From positions 1 to 64,000 of the forward strand of contig NZ_JBIWXY010000003.1 of the NCBI RefSeq assembly GCF_044751345.1: DNA of 64,000 nt, written 5' to 3'. Numbering within the stretch: position 1 is the first letter of the stretch; each line of letters opens with the position of its first letter. The DNA comes from Methylobacillus methanolivorans (GTDB taxonomy: Bacteria; Pseudomonadota; Gammaproteobacteria; Burkholderiales; Methylophilaceae). Position numbers and translations under genes: made by a program. The notes beneath the pieces are model-generated. The model did not search any database. It worked only from the letters and a program-made list of their open reading frames with translations, and was not told the DNA's origin. Below are positions 1 to 8,299 of this stretch, piece by piece.

Positions 1-111
1 GGTGAATCATACTGGAGTAATCCCTTGGGAAAAACATACGATCAACTGATCAATACTTCGGTAAAATCGAAGAGTTGGTGTGTGAGGGGTTTGAGTGTCA
101 GGAGAAAATAA
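1..111 (+). CDS. 3' end of an unidentified gene (partial)
   Basis: Frame 1 is open from the first base to a TAA at 109-111, giving 36 C-terminal residues that begin GESYWSNPLGKTYDQL and end in a basic tail. The other two forward frames close early. The stop abuts an intrinsic terminator hairpin at 110-143, as expected for the end of a real gene. There is too little sequence to name a family, and a chance open frame remains possible. Confidence 0.45.
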   Translation, partial: GESYWSNPLGKTYDQLINTSVKSKSWCVRGLSVRRK

Positions 112-143
112 AAGGGGCACTGTGTTAGCAGTGCCCCTTTTTT
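110..143. terminator. Bidirectional intrinsic terminator
   Basis: A 13-bp perfect stem (AAAAGGGGCACTG at 110-122, CAGTGCCCCTTTT at 129-141) encloses a 6-nt loop. It has a T-run on the plus strand and an A-run on the other side, so it can end both the partial plus-strand gene and the convergent TonB receptor gene. Confidence 0.85.
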
Positions 144-167
144 ACAAAGCTATCTTAAATATAGAGT

Positions 168-2297
168 TTAGAAGATATAAGTTGCATTGAGGCCAAGTAG
201 CCAGTTTCGACCTGCAGACGGTTCGTAAAAGCGATTAGCACTGTCATTTACTCTAATAGAGCCCACATATTCTTTGTCGAAAATATTTTCTACGCGGACA
301 TATTCACTGAAGCGCCAATTTTGTAATTTCTGCTGGAAACCGGCTCGGATGTTGAAAATGGTGTAGGAACCAGCAGTTGCTGTGTTTGTATCATTTACGT
401 AGGTTTTGCTATTACGACGAGCTTCAAAAGCGGTATTAAAACCAGAAGCTTGATGCTTCCAGGAAATTTCACTGTAGATTTGGCTGTGATATGTACCAGG
501 GATGATATTCCCAGAGTCTACAGGCCCATTCAGCGACTGATAACTGGAGTCAAACTTTGCATTTAGCAGGGTATACGAACCAAAAAACGCAATATTGTTG
601 TCGAATTTTGACTCAATCGAAAACTCGGCACCATTCCGTTTTGTCTTGCTGGCATTTCTATAGCTTGTACGACCTGCTAAGTTGCCACTAATGACTAACT
701 CATCATCAGTACGTACGGTAAATAAAGTCAGATTAGCCGTTGTGTTATTACCGATGATTGCTTTTGTTCCGATCTCAAAATTGCGACTCTCACTAGGTTT
801 TAGGCTCAAGTTGGGGCCGCTAGTGATTGCTGTAGTGGCATACGCAGCTTCAACAAAAGTGGGTGTTTCAAAACCTTTCCCAAAGTTAGCATATACATTC
901 CATGCTGGAGTTAATTTCCAAACAGCGCCCACAACTGGAGTGGTTTTCTCGTAGGAAACTGTGCCGCCATTATCTCCACCAACATTAAGAAGATTGTCAT
1001 TGATTTTAAGAACAACCTTTGTACGTCTCGCCCCTGCATGTAAATCCAGATTGTCTAAGATAGACCATTGGGCTTGGATATATTTGTCAGAGTTAGTTGC
1101 AATATTCTCTTCATCGCGATTTAAGCGGCCAGCATCTGTACGTTTTACACCATTGTAAGCATTGATATCTAAGCGATCATCGCTCATCTTTCCATACGTA
1201 AATCCTGCACTCAGACTGTAAGCGCGGTTAAGGAGTTTGCCGGTATTGGTCCAACGTAAATCTGTTCCCCAAAAGTCACGATCAATGCTACTGGCGCGGC
1301 CAGCCCATCGTCCTTGCCCATCGATAGTTTGACTGGTCGAGAGGTATTGCTCGTTTTTGCGATTGCCAACATAAGAAATCAGGTTGATTAAGTTATTCTC
1401 GTTAATCGTATGTTCAAGATTAAAACCAACTTGGGTTTGGCTACGGGAAACTCGCGTGTTTGCGCCAAGTGCGTTTGGTGCGGCTTGTTTGCGATCTGTA
1501 CGTACTTCGCTACTAGTCAGTCCGATCGGGTCATCCGCTTCTTGGTCAAACCAGTTGATTAGCGATGTGAGCTTGGTGTCTTCATTTAAATTGAAGCGGA
1601 ATTTGGCGGTGCCTTGTTCTTTCTTGTTGCGGCTGTGATCGCGATAGCCGTCGGAAGAGTAATTGCTGTAGTTGATGAGGTATTCGAGTCCATCTGCAGT
1701 GCCGGCTGCGCGAGCATTTTCGCGACGGGTGTTGTAGCTGCCGAATAATACGCCAGCCGATAACTCATGGCCGGAAGGAGCATTTTCTGTCAGCAGTTGT
1801 ACAACGCCACCAGAAGAGTTGCCGTACAGCGCTGAGAAAGGGCCGCGCATGACTTCGATGCCTTGCATAGCGCCTAGATCCACACTGCCAGGCTGCCCGC
1901 TGCCATCAGGGTAGGTCAAGGGGATGCCATCAACGTAGACGCGCACGCCACGCACACCAAATGCAGAGCGAGCTCCAAAGCCGCGGGTGGAAATCTGGGG
2001 GTCTTGTGCCATTTGAGTCCGGTTTTGGGCAGTGATGCCGGGAACGCGGATCAGGCTTTCGGATAAGGTCATTTGTGCCTGGCCGTCTTGAATGTTTTCC
2101 TTGCTGACAACGTCAATGGCGACTGGCAAATCGAAGCTGCGCTGTGCTGCGCGAGTAGCTGTTACGACAACGGGGGAGACGACTTGTAAGCCTTCGCGGG
2201 TTTCTGTGGAGGCATCTTCTGCCATGGCAGGGCCACTGTTCCATATGCTTAATACAGCAAGTGGAATGAGTTTGAGATGAAACCTAGAACGATGCAT
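168..2297 (-). CDS. TonB-dependent outer-membrane receptor
   Basis: A 709-residue outer-membrane receptor that would import a scarce ligand using TonB energy. Residues 1-26 form a signal peptide ending AMA. A TonB-box-like stretch (VVSPVVVTA) lies near residues 39-47. The plug domain spans about 55-170 and includes STRGFGAR and the MRGPFSALYGN motif. The rest is a beta-barrel ending in the Phe typical of outer-membrane proteins. There is no STN signalling domain, so it is a plain transducer. The plug resembles FecA/siderophore receptors, but the substrate cannot be read from sequence. It lies 82 nt downstream of a sugar/nucleoside kinase and a GntR regulator on the same strand, which hints at an organic, possibly phosphorylatable, ligand. 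No Fur box was seen upstream. Confidence 0.9.
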   Translation of the reverse strand: MHRSRFHLKLIPLAVLSIWNSGPAMAEDASTETREGLQVVSPVVVTATRAAQRSFDLPVAIDVVSKENIQDGQAQMTLSESLIRVPGITAQNRTQMAQDPQISTRGFGARSAFGVRGVRVYVDGIPLTYPDGSGQPGSVDLGAMQGIEVMRGPFSALYGNSSGGVVQLLTENAPSGHELSAGVLFGSYNTRRENARAAGTADGLEYLINYSNYSSDGYRDHSRNKKEQGTAKFRFNLNEDTKLTSLINWFDQEADDPIGLTSSEVRTDRKQAAPNALGANTRVSRSQTQVGFNLEHTINENNLINLISYVGNRKNEQYLSTSQTIDGQGRWAGRASSIDRDFWGTDLRWTNTGKLLNRAYSLSAGFTYGKMSDDRLDINAYNGVKRTDAGRLNRDEENIATNSDKYIQAQWSILDNLDLHAGARRTKVVLKINDNLLNVGGDNGGTVSYEKTTPVVGAVWKLTPAWNVYANFGKGFETPTFVEAAYATTAITSGPNLSLKPSESRNFEIGTKAIIGNNTTANLTLFTVRTDDELVISGNLAGRTSYRNASKTKRNGAEFSIESKFDNNIAFFGSYTLLNAKFDSSYQSLNGPVDSGNIIPGTYHSQIYSEISWKHQASGFNTAFEARRNSKTYVNDTNTATAGSYTIFNIRAGFQQKLQNWRFSEYVRVENIFDKEYVGSIRVNDSANRFYEPSAGRNWLLGLNATYIF

Positions 2298-2379
2298 GCT
2301 GACTCCCCAATAATGCTTTTAAACTGTTTTATAAGGTGGCGAGCATAGGCGAAAGCGGTGAGTTTGACCATCAAGATAA

Positions 2380-3360
2380 TCATGAATTTGTTCCGGAACC
2401 TTGCCCGGAAAGGAAAGATTGCAATATGTCGCGCGTGGGAAGGTGGGCTAGCAGGCCGGATTGACGGATGCACAGGCTCGCGCTGGCACAACCATATTGC
2501 AAGGCGGTAGATAAATGATTTCCTTGCAACAGGCTTGCCAGGAAAGCGCTAGCGAAAGCGTCGCCAGCACCTATGCTATCAACTACTTGGGTGTCAAAAG
2601 CTTCTTGTTGATGGATGCTGCCATCCTCTAGTAGGGCGACAACGCCTTGGTCGCCCAGAGTAATAACGAGAGATTTTCCTGGAAAGCGTTGGTTGAACTG
2701 GATGTGTCTTAACCATGCCAATGTGGTGCTTCGCGTTGAAAAATGTTCAGGTGATCCATTTAGCCAGGCTTGAGCTTCTGTCTGGTTCATGATCAATACA
2801 TCGGTTACTGCCAGCAGCGTAGGGTTAATGGTGCGGTAGGGAGATGGGTTGAGTACTGTCATGCGGTTTGCCGCACGAGCAATGCTAAATGCTGCGATGA
2901 TGGCGGCATCAGGCAGCTCGAAAGGGGCATAAGTGAGGTCCGCTTGTTGTATATGCGCGGTTTGCCGTTGTATATCGGCCTCGCCAAGCAGGGCATTGGC
3001 GCCGGGGAAAATGATGATCTGGTTTTGACCCTGCGCATCAATCAGGGCGACACCATGACCATTATGCTCGGCGATGATGGCTGGAGTGATATGGTTGAGT
3101 TGCCATTCCGCCAATATATGTTGCAGTTGCTGCTGTGATGTGGGGTGGTATCCGCAGGGCAGGATGCCGTTTACGGGCACGGCTAATTTGTGTAGGCCCA
3201 CTAGAACGTTGAGTCCCTTGCCGCCAGTTTCACCGTAAAAGTTTTCAGCTTGCAAGGACTCACCAGGAGCAGGGAAGCGGCGCACGAAGTACACATGCGC
3301 GATCATCAGGCTGGCAAGGATATAAGCATTCGAGCTGCTAGGTTTGAAGCTTGCCAGCAT
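2380..3360 (-). CDS. PfkB/ribokinase-family carbohydrate or nucleoside kinase
   Basis: This 326-residue cytoplasmic kinase transfers phosphate from ATP to a sugar- or nucleoside-like hydroxyl. It shows the family's N-terminal GGKG glycine motif (residues 46-49), a ribokinase-like GQNQIIIFPGAN stretch (111-122), the NxxE element (MNQTEA, 191-196) and the C-terminal anion-hole motif GAGDA (264-268), whose Asp267 is the expected catalytic base. Length is normal for the family. It sits 6 nt downstream of a GntR-type regulator and upstream of a TonB receptor, probably as one operon. Ribokinase is the nearest match by motif; the substrate is not established. Confidence 0.85.
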   Translation of the reverse strand: MLASFKPSSSNAYILASLMIAHVYFVRRFPAPGESLQAENFYGETGGKGLNVLVGLHKLAVPVNGILPCGYHPTSQQQLQHILAEWQLNHITPAIIAEHNGHGVALIDAQGQNQIIIFPGANALLGEADIQRQTAHIQQADLTYAPFELPDAAIIAAFSIARAANRMTVLNPSPYRTINPTLLAVTDVLIMNQTEAQAWLNGSPEHFSTRSTTLAWLRHIQFNQRFPGKSLVITLGDQGVVALLEDGSIHQQEAFDTQVVDSIGAGDAFASAFLASLLQGNHLSTALQYGCASASLCIRQSGLLAHLPTRDILQSFLSGQGSGTNS

Positions 3361-3366
3361 GATCGT

Positions 3367-4143
3367 CTAGCCTTTCATCTTGACTCGGTAGGCATAGGCA
3401 TCACCACGGAAAGTACCCTCGACATATTCCAGTAGAATGCCATCGTGAGAATAGCTACGGCGCTTGATCAGCAGGCAAGGTTGTGCGAAGCTGAAGCCGA
3501 AAGCCTGATTCTCGACTTCATTGGAGAGTACGGCCTCTACCGTTTGTTCACACCACTCCAGGTGATGCTTGCACTGCTGGTTGATGGCTTGATAGATGGA
3601 ACCTTGTAAGTCAGCAGAAGCGAGCTCTGGTAGATGGTGCAGGTTATACCAGGCAATCTCGTGAGAGAGTGGTTTGTCATCGCCGTAGCGGATACGCTCC
3701 AATTTCAGGAGTGGGGCATTGGAGTTGAGGCCGAACATGGAGGCCATGCCACGGTCATTGGTGATGGATTGTTCGAGGATGCGCGTAGAGGGCTTCATGC
3801 CCAGCTCATGCATTTCATCAGTAAAGCCGCGTAACCTGAACATATGGGTATCCAGCCGGCCAGGGGTCAGCACTGTGGTGCCGCCTTTACGGTTGCTGGT
3901 GATCAGTTTGCGGTTACGCAACTCCATATAGCTGCGCTTGATCGTGATTTTGCTGACGCCTAGCGCCTCGGAAAATACAGTCTCAGTGGGCAATTGTGTC
4001 CCCGGCTTGAGTTCCTGCTGCAATATCAGAGCCTCAAGTTGCCGATACAACTGTGCATACAACGGTTCAGTTGCATCCTTGTCTAGTCGAATCAGATCAG
4101 TAATCGAGGCTACATGAGCTTTGGTGGTTTTTAATGGGGTCAC
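3367..4143 (-). CDS. GntR-family (HutC subfamily, UTRA domain) transcriptional regulator
   Basis: A 258-residue repressor-type protein. A GntR winged helix (about 25-95, with PLYAQLYRQLEALILQ and LPTETVFSEALGVSKITIKRSYMEL) is followed by a UTRA effector domain (about 115-255) of the kind that binds sugar phosphates or small acids. It is the first gene of a tight unit with the ribokinase-type kinase (6 nt away) and the TonB receptor, so it probably senses the kinase substrate or product and controls its own operon. A possible operator is the inverted repeat in the upstream region (4204-4240). The effector is unknown. Confidence 0.88.
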   Translation of the reverse strand: MTPLKTTKAHVASITDLIRLDKDATEPLYAQLYRQLEALILQQELKPGTQLPTETVFSEALGVSKITIKRSYMELRNRKLITSNRKGGTTVLTPGRLDTHMFRLRGFTDEMHELGMKPSTRILEQSITNDRGMASMFGLNSNAPLLKLERIRYGDDKPLSHEIAWYNLHHLPELASADLQGSIYQAINQQCKHHLEWCEQTVEAVLSNEVENQAFGFSFAQPCLLIKRRSYSHDGILLEYVEGTFRGDAYAYRVKMKG

Positions 4144-4203
4144 GCATAGGGCCTACAAAAAATCCACCTGCATATTAACCGCCGATGTGTCGAAAGTTCA
4201 ACA

Positions 4204-4240
4204 GGAATATACATACACTCGATCTTATCTGTGATATTCC
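4204..4240. promoter_or_regulatory. Candidate operator of the GntR-type regulator
   Basis: GGAATAT at 4204-4210 is the exact inverse of ATATTCC at 4234-4240, in the 156-nt interval upstream of the GntR gene. The right half of the same interval also repeats TGCATAT. Assignment as an operator is inference from position and symmetry only. Confidence 0.3.
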
Positions 4241-4299
4241 TTGCACACTCAGGTGCATATCATGGCTAGCGCATTTGAGAAAAACCAGCGGGGGGAGAG

Positions 4300-5565
4300 T
4301 TACAACAAACCTTCCATGACTTGAACTTGCACTTCTACACCTGCGGGTAAATTACCTATCGTGTCGTCCAGGACAATAAAACAATTGGCTTCTGACATGG
4401 AGCGCAGGATGCCAGAGCCTTGGTTGCCTGTCGGGCGCACTTGCCAATTGCCCGCTGCGTCAGCGAATAAGATGCCGCGCTGGAACTCTGTGCGACCTGC
4501 TAGTTTGCGGATAGGCTCTGTGCAGGTGGCTTTGAGTAATGGCAATGCAGGCACCGGGTTTTGCCCTGCGAGATATAGCAAGGCATCTCTGACGAATTGG
4601 TAAAACGTGACCATGACGGAGACTGGGTTGCCGGGCAAGCCGAAATAATGCGCCGAGCCTACTTTGCCATAGGCGAGAGGACGGCCTGGCTTCATGGCGA
4701 TTTTCCAGAAGACGACTTGGCCTAGCTTTTCCAATAGTTGTTTCATGAAGTCGGCTTCACCCACGGAAACACCTCCACTCGTCAGGATGACATCTGCCTG
4801 GGTGGAGGCCTCTATGAGCGCCTGCTCCAATGCGGCAGGATCATCACGCACAACACCCATATCAATGATGTCTACGTTCAGGCCGAGCAGCATGCCATGC
4901 AGGGTGTAGCGATTACTGTCGTAAATTTGCCCTGCACTTAATGGTTGGCCAATGCTTACCAGCTCATCTCCTGTTGAGAAGAAGGCGACTTTTAACTTGC
5001 GATAGACTGAGACTTCTCCGATACCAAGGGATGCGATTAGGCCAATATCCGCTGGCCGCAATTGGCGACCCATTTCCAAGACGGCTTGTCCTTCTTTCAG
5101 GTCTTCACCAGCGTAGCGGACATTGGCCTGGGGTTTGGGAGGTTCGAGCATTGTCATGCGATTGCCAGAAACCTCAGTGCGCTCCTGCATGATCACAGTG
5201 TCAGTACCTTGTGGAATCACTGCGCCTGTCATGATGCGTATACATTCTCCCGCATTGACATTGCCTGTGAATGGTTTGCCAGCATAGGCTGTGCCGATGA
5301 TGTTCAGGGCAGGAGTGTTGATGTCCTGGCTATGCAGGGCAAAGCCATCCATGGCGGAATTATCATGGCTGGGCACATTCAACGGCGAGATGACACTTTG
5401 CGCAAGCACGCGCCCAACTGCGGCTTTTAGTGGCAGGGTTTCAGTGTCGCTGACTGGGTTCAGAAAGCGCTGGATAAATTTTCTTGCCTGCTGGACGGGC
5501 ATCGAGTTGGGATCATAATCATCCTGGCAACTGATGAGTTGGTTAAGCGATTGGCTTGTGGTCAT
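4300..5565 (-). CDS. moeA: Molybdopterin molybdenumtransferase MoeA
   Basis: MoeA inserts molybdate into adenylylated molybdopterin, completing the basic molybdenum cofactor in the cytoplasm. The 421-residue product shows the MoeA hallmarks NVPSHDNSAMDGFAL, the MTGAVIPQGTDTVI segment, the MoCF-binding TSGGVSVGEADF motif and GLPGNPVSVMVTF. I chose the ATG at 5565 because it forms an ATGA overlap with the mobB stop; an ATG seven codons upstream (5586) is possible. It follows mobB and mobA in one minus-strand run. Confidence 0.95.
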   Translation of the reverse strand: MTTSQSLNQLISCQDDYDPNSMPVQQARKFIQRFLNPVSDTETLPLKAAVGRVLAQSVISPLNVPSHDNSAMDGFALHSQDINTPALNIIGTAYAGKPFTGNVNAGECIRIMTGAVIPQGTDTVIMQERTEVSGNRMTMLEPPKPQANVRYAGEDLKEGQAVLEMGRQLRPADIGLIASLGIGEVSVYRKLKVAFFSTGDELVSIGQPLSAGQIYDSNRYTLHGMLLGLNVDIIDMGVVRDDPAALEQALIEASTQADVILTSGGVSVGEADFMKQLLEKLGQVVFWKIAMKPGRPLAYGKVGSAHYFGLPGNPVSVMVTFYQFVRDALLYLAGQNPVPALPLLKATCTEPIRKLAGRTEFQRGILFADAAGNWQVRPTGNQGSGILRSMSEANCFIVLDDTIGNLPAGVEVQVQVMEGLL

Positions 5566-6113
5566 GGTGTCAGGTCTTTCATCCATTGCTCGATAAAGTC
5601 GGCAATGGCTTCTGGGTTGTTCAGGTCTAATGTTGGCGTGGCCATGTTACCAAGATGTGTATCGGTGGCGACAGCAATGATGCTGGGGTCATCCAATGCC
5701 AGTAAGGGATAGCCTAGGCTAGGTCGGTGAATCTCAATTTTGTTGATGCCAGCTTGTTTGAAGCCTTCCACCAGCACCAAGTCTATGGCTTCGTGATCAA
5801 GCTGTGGCAATAGCTCTTCAAGGTTCACGGGGTTTGCTGCCAACTCGGGGATACGCTGGCGCTCGGTCATCAGGGCCCAGCGGATATCAGAGGCAACCAA
5901 GGTTTGCACGGCACCGGCTTCACGCAGGCGATAGCTATCCTTACCCGGCTTGTCTACATCGAATTTGTGGTGTGCGTGCTTGATCACTGACAGTCGCAGG
6001 CCCCGGGCGGTGAGTGTCGGGATCAGTTTGGTGAGCAGTGTGGTTTTTCCCGAGCCGCTACCATAGGCACAAAAGCCCATGATGGGGCGCGGGAATGCGG
6101 TGAAGGTATTCAC
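5562..6113 (-). CDS. mobB: Molybdopterin-guanine dinucleotide biosynthesis adaptor MobB
   Basis: A 183-residue GTP-binding adaptor thought to assist MobA in attaching GMP to molybdenum cofactor. The Walker A motif GSGSGKTTLL lies near residues 18-27, followed by the typical LSVIKHAHHKFDVDKPGKDSYR stretch and VLVEGFKQAGINKIEIHR. The start codon overlaps the mobA stop by ATGA, and its stop overlaps the moeA start in the same way, so mobA-mobB-moeA are translationally coupled. Confidence 0.95.
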   Translation of the reverse strand: MNTFTAFPRPIMGFCAYGSGSGKTTLLTKLIPTLTARGLRLSVIKHAHHKFDVDKPGKDSYRLREAGAVQTLVASDIRWALMTERQRIPELAANPVNLEELLPQLDHEAIDLVLVEGFKQAGINKIEIHRPSLGYPLLALDDPSIIAVATDTHLGNMATPTLDLNNPEAIADFIEQWMKDLTP

Positions 6114-6688
6114 GAGGCCTGTTCCAGGCCTTGTAGTTCTTCGCGCGTGTTGATGTTGGTGAAAGCCTGGGCCTGATCGGTAAATGAGACTTCAGTGCTA
6201 TCGAGCTGGGCGATCCAGTCTGCCATTTTGCGTTCCCCTTGCTGTAAAAACTGCTCAAGGTTGGGCAGCAAAGAGCGACGGCATAGACAGAAAACGGGAT
6301 GTGCTTGTTTGCCGGTTTTAGCAACGGCAATATCAGCATCCCGCTCGATCAATGCATTCATCAGGCGCTTGGCCAAACTAGAAGGTAATAGCGGTGAGTC
6401 ACAAGGGGCGGTGAGGATATAAGGATGTTGTGCATGCAGCATGCCAGCATGCAAGCCTGCCAGCGGGCCAGCAAAACCACCTATTTCATCTGTTATCACG
6501 CGATAACCCAGTTGCTGGTAACGATCAATCTCGCGGTTGGCATTGATCAGTATTTCGTTCACTTGTGGCGCAAGGCGCTGTAATACATGCTTGATCATGG
6601 GCTGGTCATTGAATTCCACCAAACCTTTGTCAGCACCGCCCATACGCTTGCCTTGACCACCTGCAAGCACGATTCCTGTAATACTCAT
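6110..6688 (-). CDS. mobA: Molybdenum cofactor guanylyltransferase MobA
   Basis: MobA transfers GMP from GTP to Mo-molybdopterin, producing the bis-MGD cofactor used by DMSO-reductase-family enzymes such as nitrate reductases and many formate dehydrogenases. The 192-residue protein opens with the nucleotidyltransferase signature LAGGQGKRMGGADKGL (about 7-23) and carries the TAPCDSPLLP motif that binds the nucleotide and metal. It is the first gene of the mobA-mobB-moeA run. The length matches MobA (about 190-200 residues). Confidence 0.95.
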   Translation of the reverse strand: MSITGIVLAGGQGKRMGGADKGLVEFNDQPMIKHVLQRLAPQVNEILINANREIDRYQQLGYRVITDEIGGFAGPLAGLHAGMLHAQHPYILTAPCDSPLLPSSLAKRLMNALIERDADIAVAKTGKQAHPVFCLCRRSLLPNLEQFLQQGERKMADWIAQLDSTEVSFTDQAQAFTNINTREELQGLEQAS

Positions 6689-6816
6689 ATGTCTTGGTCA
6701 AATATTGGCTCATCATCAGGATGTGCCAATAAATGTGATTGATTGCGAAGGGGAAATTTTACTTTATTTTCCATACTTGCTACAGCCAATTGCCAGCAGG
6801 AAATGCTAGAGCCAAA

Positions 6817-7824
6817 TTAGCCGCCGGTCTGGGACATGAAGCGAATGACTGCAGGAGCGGTGCGCTGCAAGTCAAAATCATGGCCCTTGGGCTTGATATG
6901 CATGGAGGCCAGGATAGCGTCGCGTAAAGGCTGGTCATCATGTGGGTGTTCACGTAGCAAGGGCATAAGGTCAATTTTGCTTTCCTGCCCCAGGCAGAGG
7001 AAAAGTTCTCCTTTGCAGGTGATGCGTACGCGATTGCAAGCCTCGCAGAAATTATGGCTGTGTGGTGAGATGAAGCCAACCCGGGTATTCGTGTGGGCTA
7101 CGCGCCAATAACGTGCTGGGCCGCCTGTTGTTTCTGTACTGCTGACCAACGGGAAGTGTTCCTGCAATAATTTGAGTGTCGCCTGGTTGCTGACATAGGT
7201 AGACCCACGGCTATGGTCGACTTCACCGAGCGGCATTTCCTCAATGAAAGCAACATCCAGTGCTTGTTCAATGGCAAATTGCAGCAAGGGAATGGCTTCA
7301 TCATCGTTGAAGCCTCGCATCAGTACTGTGTTGAGCTTGATGTTGGTAAAACCTGCATCCTTGGCGGCCTGGATGCCACGTAACACTTTATTGAGGTCGC
7401 CAACACGGGTGATCTTGCGAAAACGCTCGGCATCAAGGCTATCAACACTGATGTTGATGCGATGTAGCCCAGCCTTTTTCAGGGCATGGGCATAATGCTC
7501 AAGTTGTGAGCCGTTGGTCGTCATCGTCAACTCGCGCAATCCTGGCAGGTGGCCGATGTCTTCAAACAGCGATAATGCGTTTTTTCGCACCAAGGGTTCT
7601 CCGCCTGTGATACGTACTTTGCTGACACCAAGGCTGACAAAAGTCTTTACCAGTCGCCCACATTCCTCCAGGGAAAGTACCTCTTCGCGCGGGAGGAAGC
7701 TCATTTCCTCACTCATGCAATAGACACAACGAAAATCGCAGCGGTCAGTGATCGACAGACGAATATAGTCCACACGACGACCAAACTGGTCGATCAATTG
7801 GGGAGTGTGGAGGATGTCAGACAT
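6817..7824 (-). CDS. moaA: GTP 3',8-cyclase MoaA (radical SAM)
   Basis: MoaA catalyses the first committed step of molybdopterin synthesis, rearranging GTP to 3',8-cyclo-7,8-dihydro-GTP. The 335-residue protein has the radical-SAM cluster motif CDFRCVYC, a GGEPL SAM-binding motif, a second C-terminal cluster (CEACNRVRITC with a downstream Cys in ELFLC) and the conserved C-terminal Gly-Gly tail. All catalytic cysteines are present. It precedes mobA-mobB-moeA by 128 nt on the same strand and is divergent from the ModE-type regulator. Confidence 0.96.
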   Translation of the reverse strand: MSDILHTPQLIDQFGRRVDYIRLSITDRCDFRCVYCMSEEMSFLPREEVLSLEECGRLVKTFVSLGVSKVRITGGEPLVRKNALSLFEDIGHLPGLRELTMTTNGSQLEHYAHALKKAGLHRINISVDSLDAERFRKITRVGDLNKVLRGIQAAKDAGFTNIKLNTVLMRGFNDDEAIPLLQFAIEQALDVAFIEEMPLGEVDHSRGSTYVSNQATLKLLQEHFPLVSSTETTGGPARYWRVAHTNTRVGFISPHSHNFCEACNRVRITCKGELFLCLGQESKIDLMPLLREHPHDDQPLRDAILASMHIKPKGHDFDLQRTAPAVIRFMSQTGG

Positions 7825-7865
7825 TGGCAGCTATTTCAGGCCCAGGTTGGATGCGATAAGATGCG

Positions 7866-7911
7866 TGGATTGTAAGTCCTTCAGTCAATACAAACAATAT
7901 GGATTGTAGTC
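7866..7911. promoter_or_regulatory. Repeats in the moaA/ModE-type divergent promoter region
   Basis: TGGATTGTAAGTC (7866-7878) and TGGATTGTAGTC (7900-7911) are near-identical direct repeats. The second overlaps an inverted repeat, ACAAT-N4-ATTGT (7894-7907). They lie between divergent moaA and the HTH gene, where an autoregulator would bind. They do not match the classical ModE box that I know. Confidence 0.3.
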
Positions 7912-7947
7912 TGTCTTTATGACTGCAATCAGAGGTGAAAATTCCAC

Positions 7948-8295
7948 ATGAGCGCCATTAGCATCAAGATTCGTCTGCCTTATCAGCACCTGGTCGCCAT
8001 TGGCCCAGGCAAGGCAGACTTGCTCGAAGCGATCAATCAAAGTGGTTCGATATCTGCAGGTGCCCGCGCCATGGGCATGTCTTACAAGCGCGCCTGGGAC
8101 CTGGTGGATGCCATGAATAAGAGTTTTCGTGAGCCGCTGGTGGCAACGGCAACGGGAGGTAGCCACGGTGGTGGTGCCAGGGTGACGCCATTTGGCCTGG
8201 ATGTGCTGACGCGGTATCGTGCGATGGAGGCTAAAGCCAACCAGAGTATTGCTCAGGATGCCGAGGCACTAGCGTCAATGTTACAGCCACTTTAA
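7948..8295 (+). CDS. ModE-type molybdenum regulator, DNA-binding domain only
   Basis: A 115-residue winged-helix protein matching the N-terminal domain of ModE: LLEAINQSGSISAGARAMGMSYKRAWDLVDAMN is the characteristic helix-turn-helix, followed by GGGARVTPFGLDVLTRYR. The C-terminal molybdate-binding MOP domains of full ModE (about 260 residues) are absent. Such short ModE-like regulators occur beside molybdenum genes in many proteobacteria. It is divergent from moaA, so control of cofactor genes or molybdate transport is likely, but how it senses metal without MOP domains is unclear. Confidence 0.85.
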   Translation: MSAISIKIRLPYQHLVAIGPGKADLLEAINQSGSISAGARAMGMSYKRAWDLVDAMNKSFREPLVATATGGSHGGGARVTPFGLDVLTRYRAMEAKANQSIAQDAEALASMLQPL

Positions 8296-8299
8296 GGGT

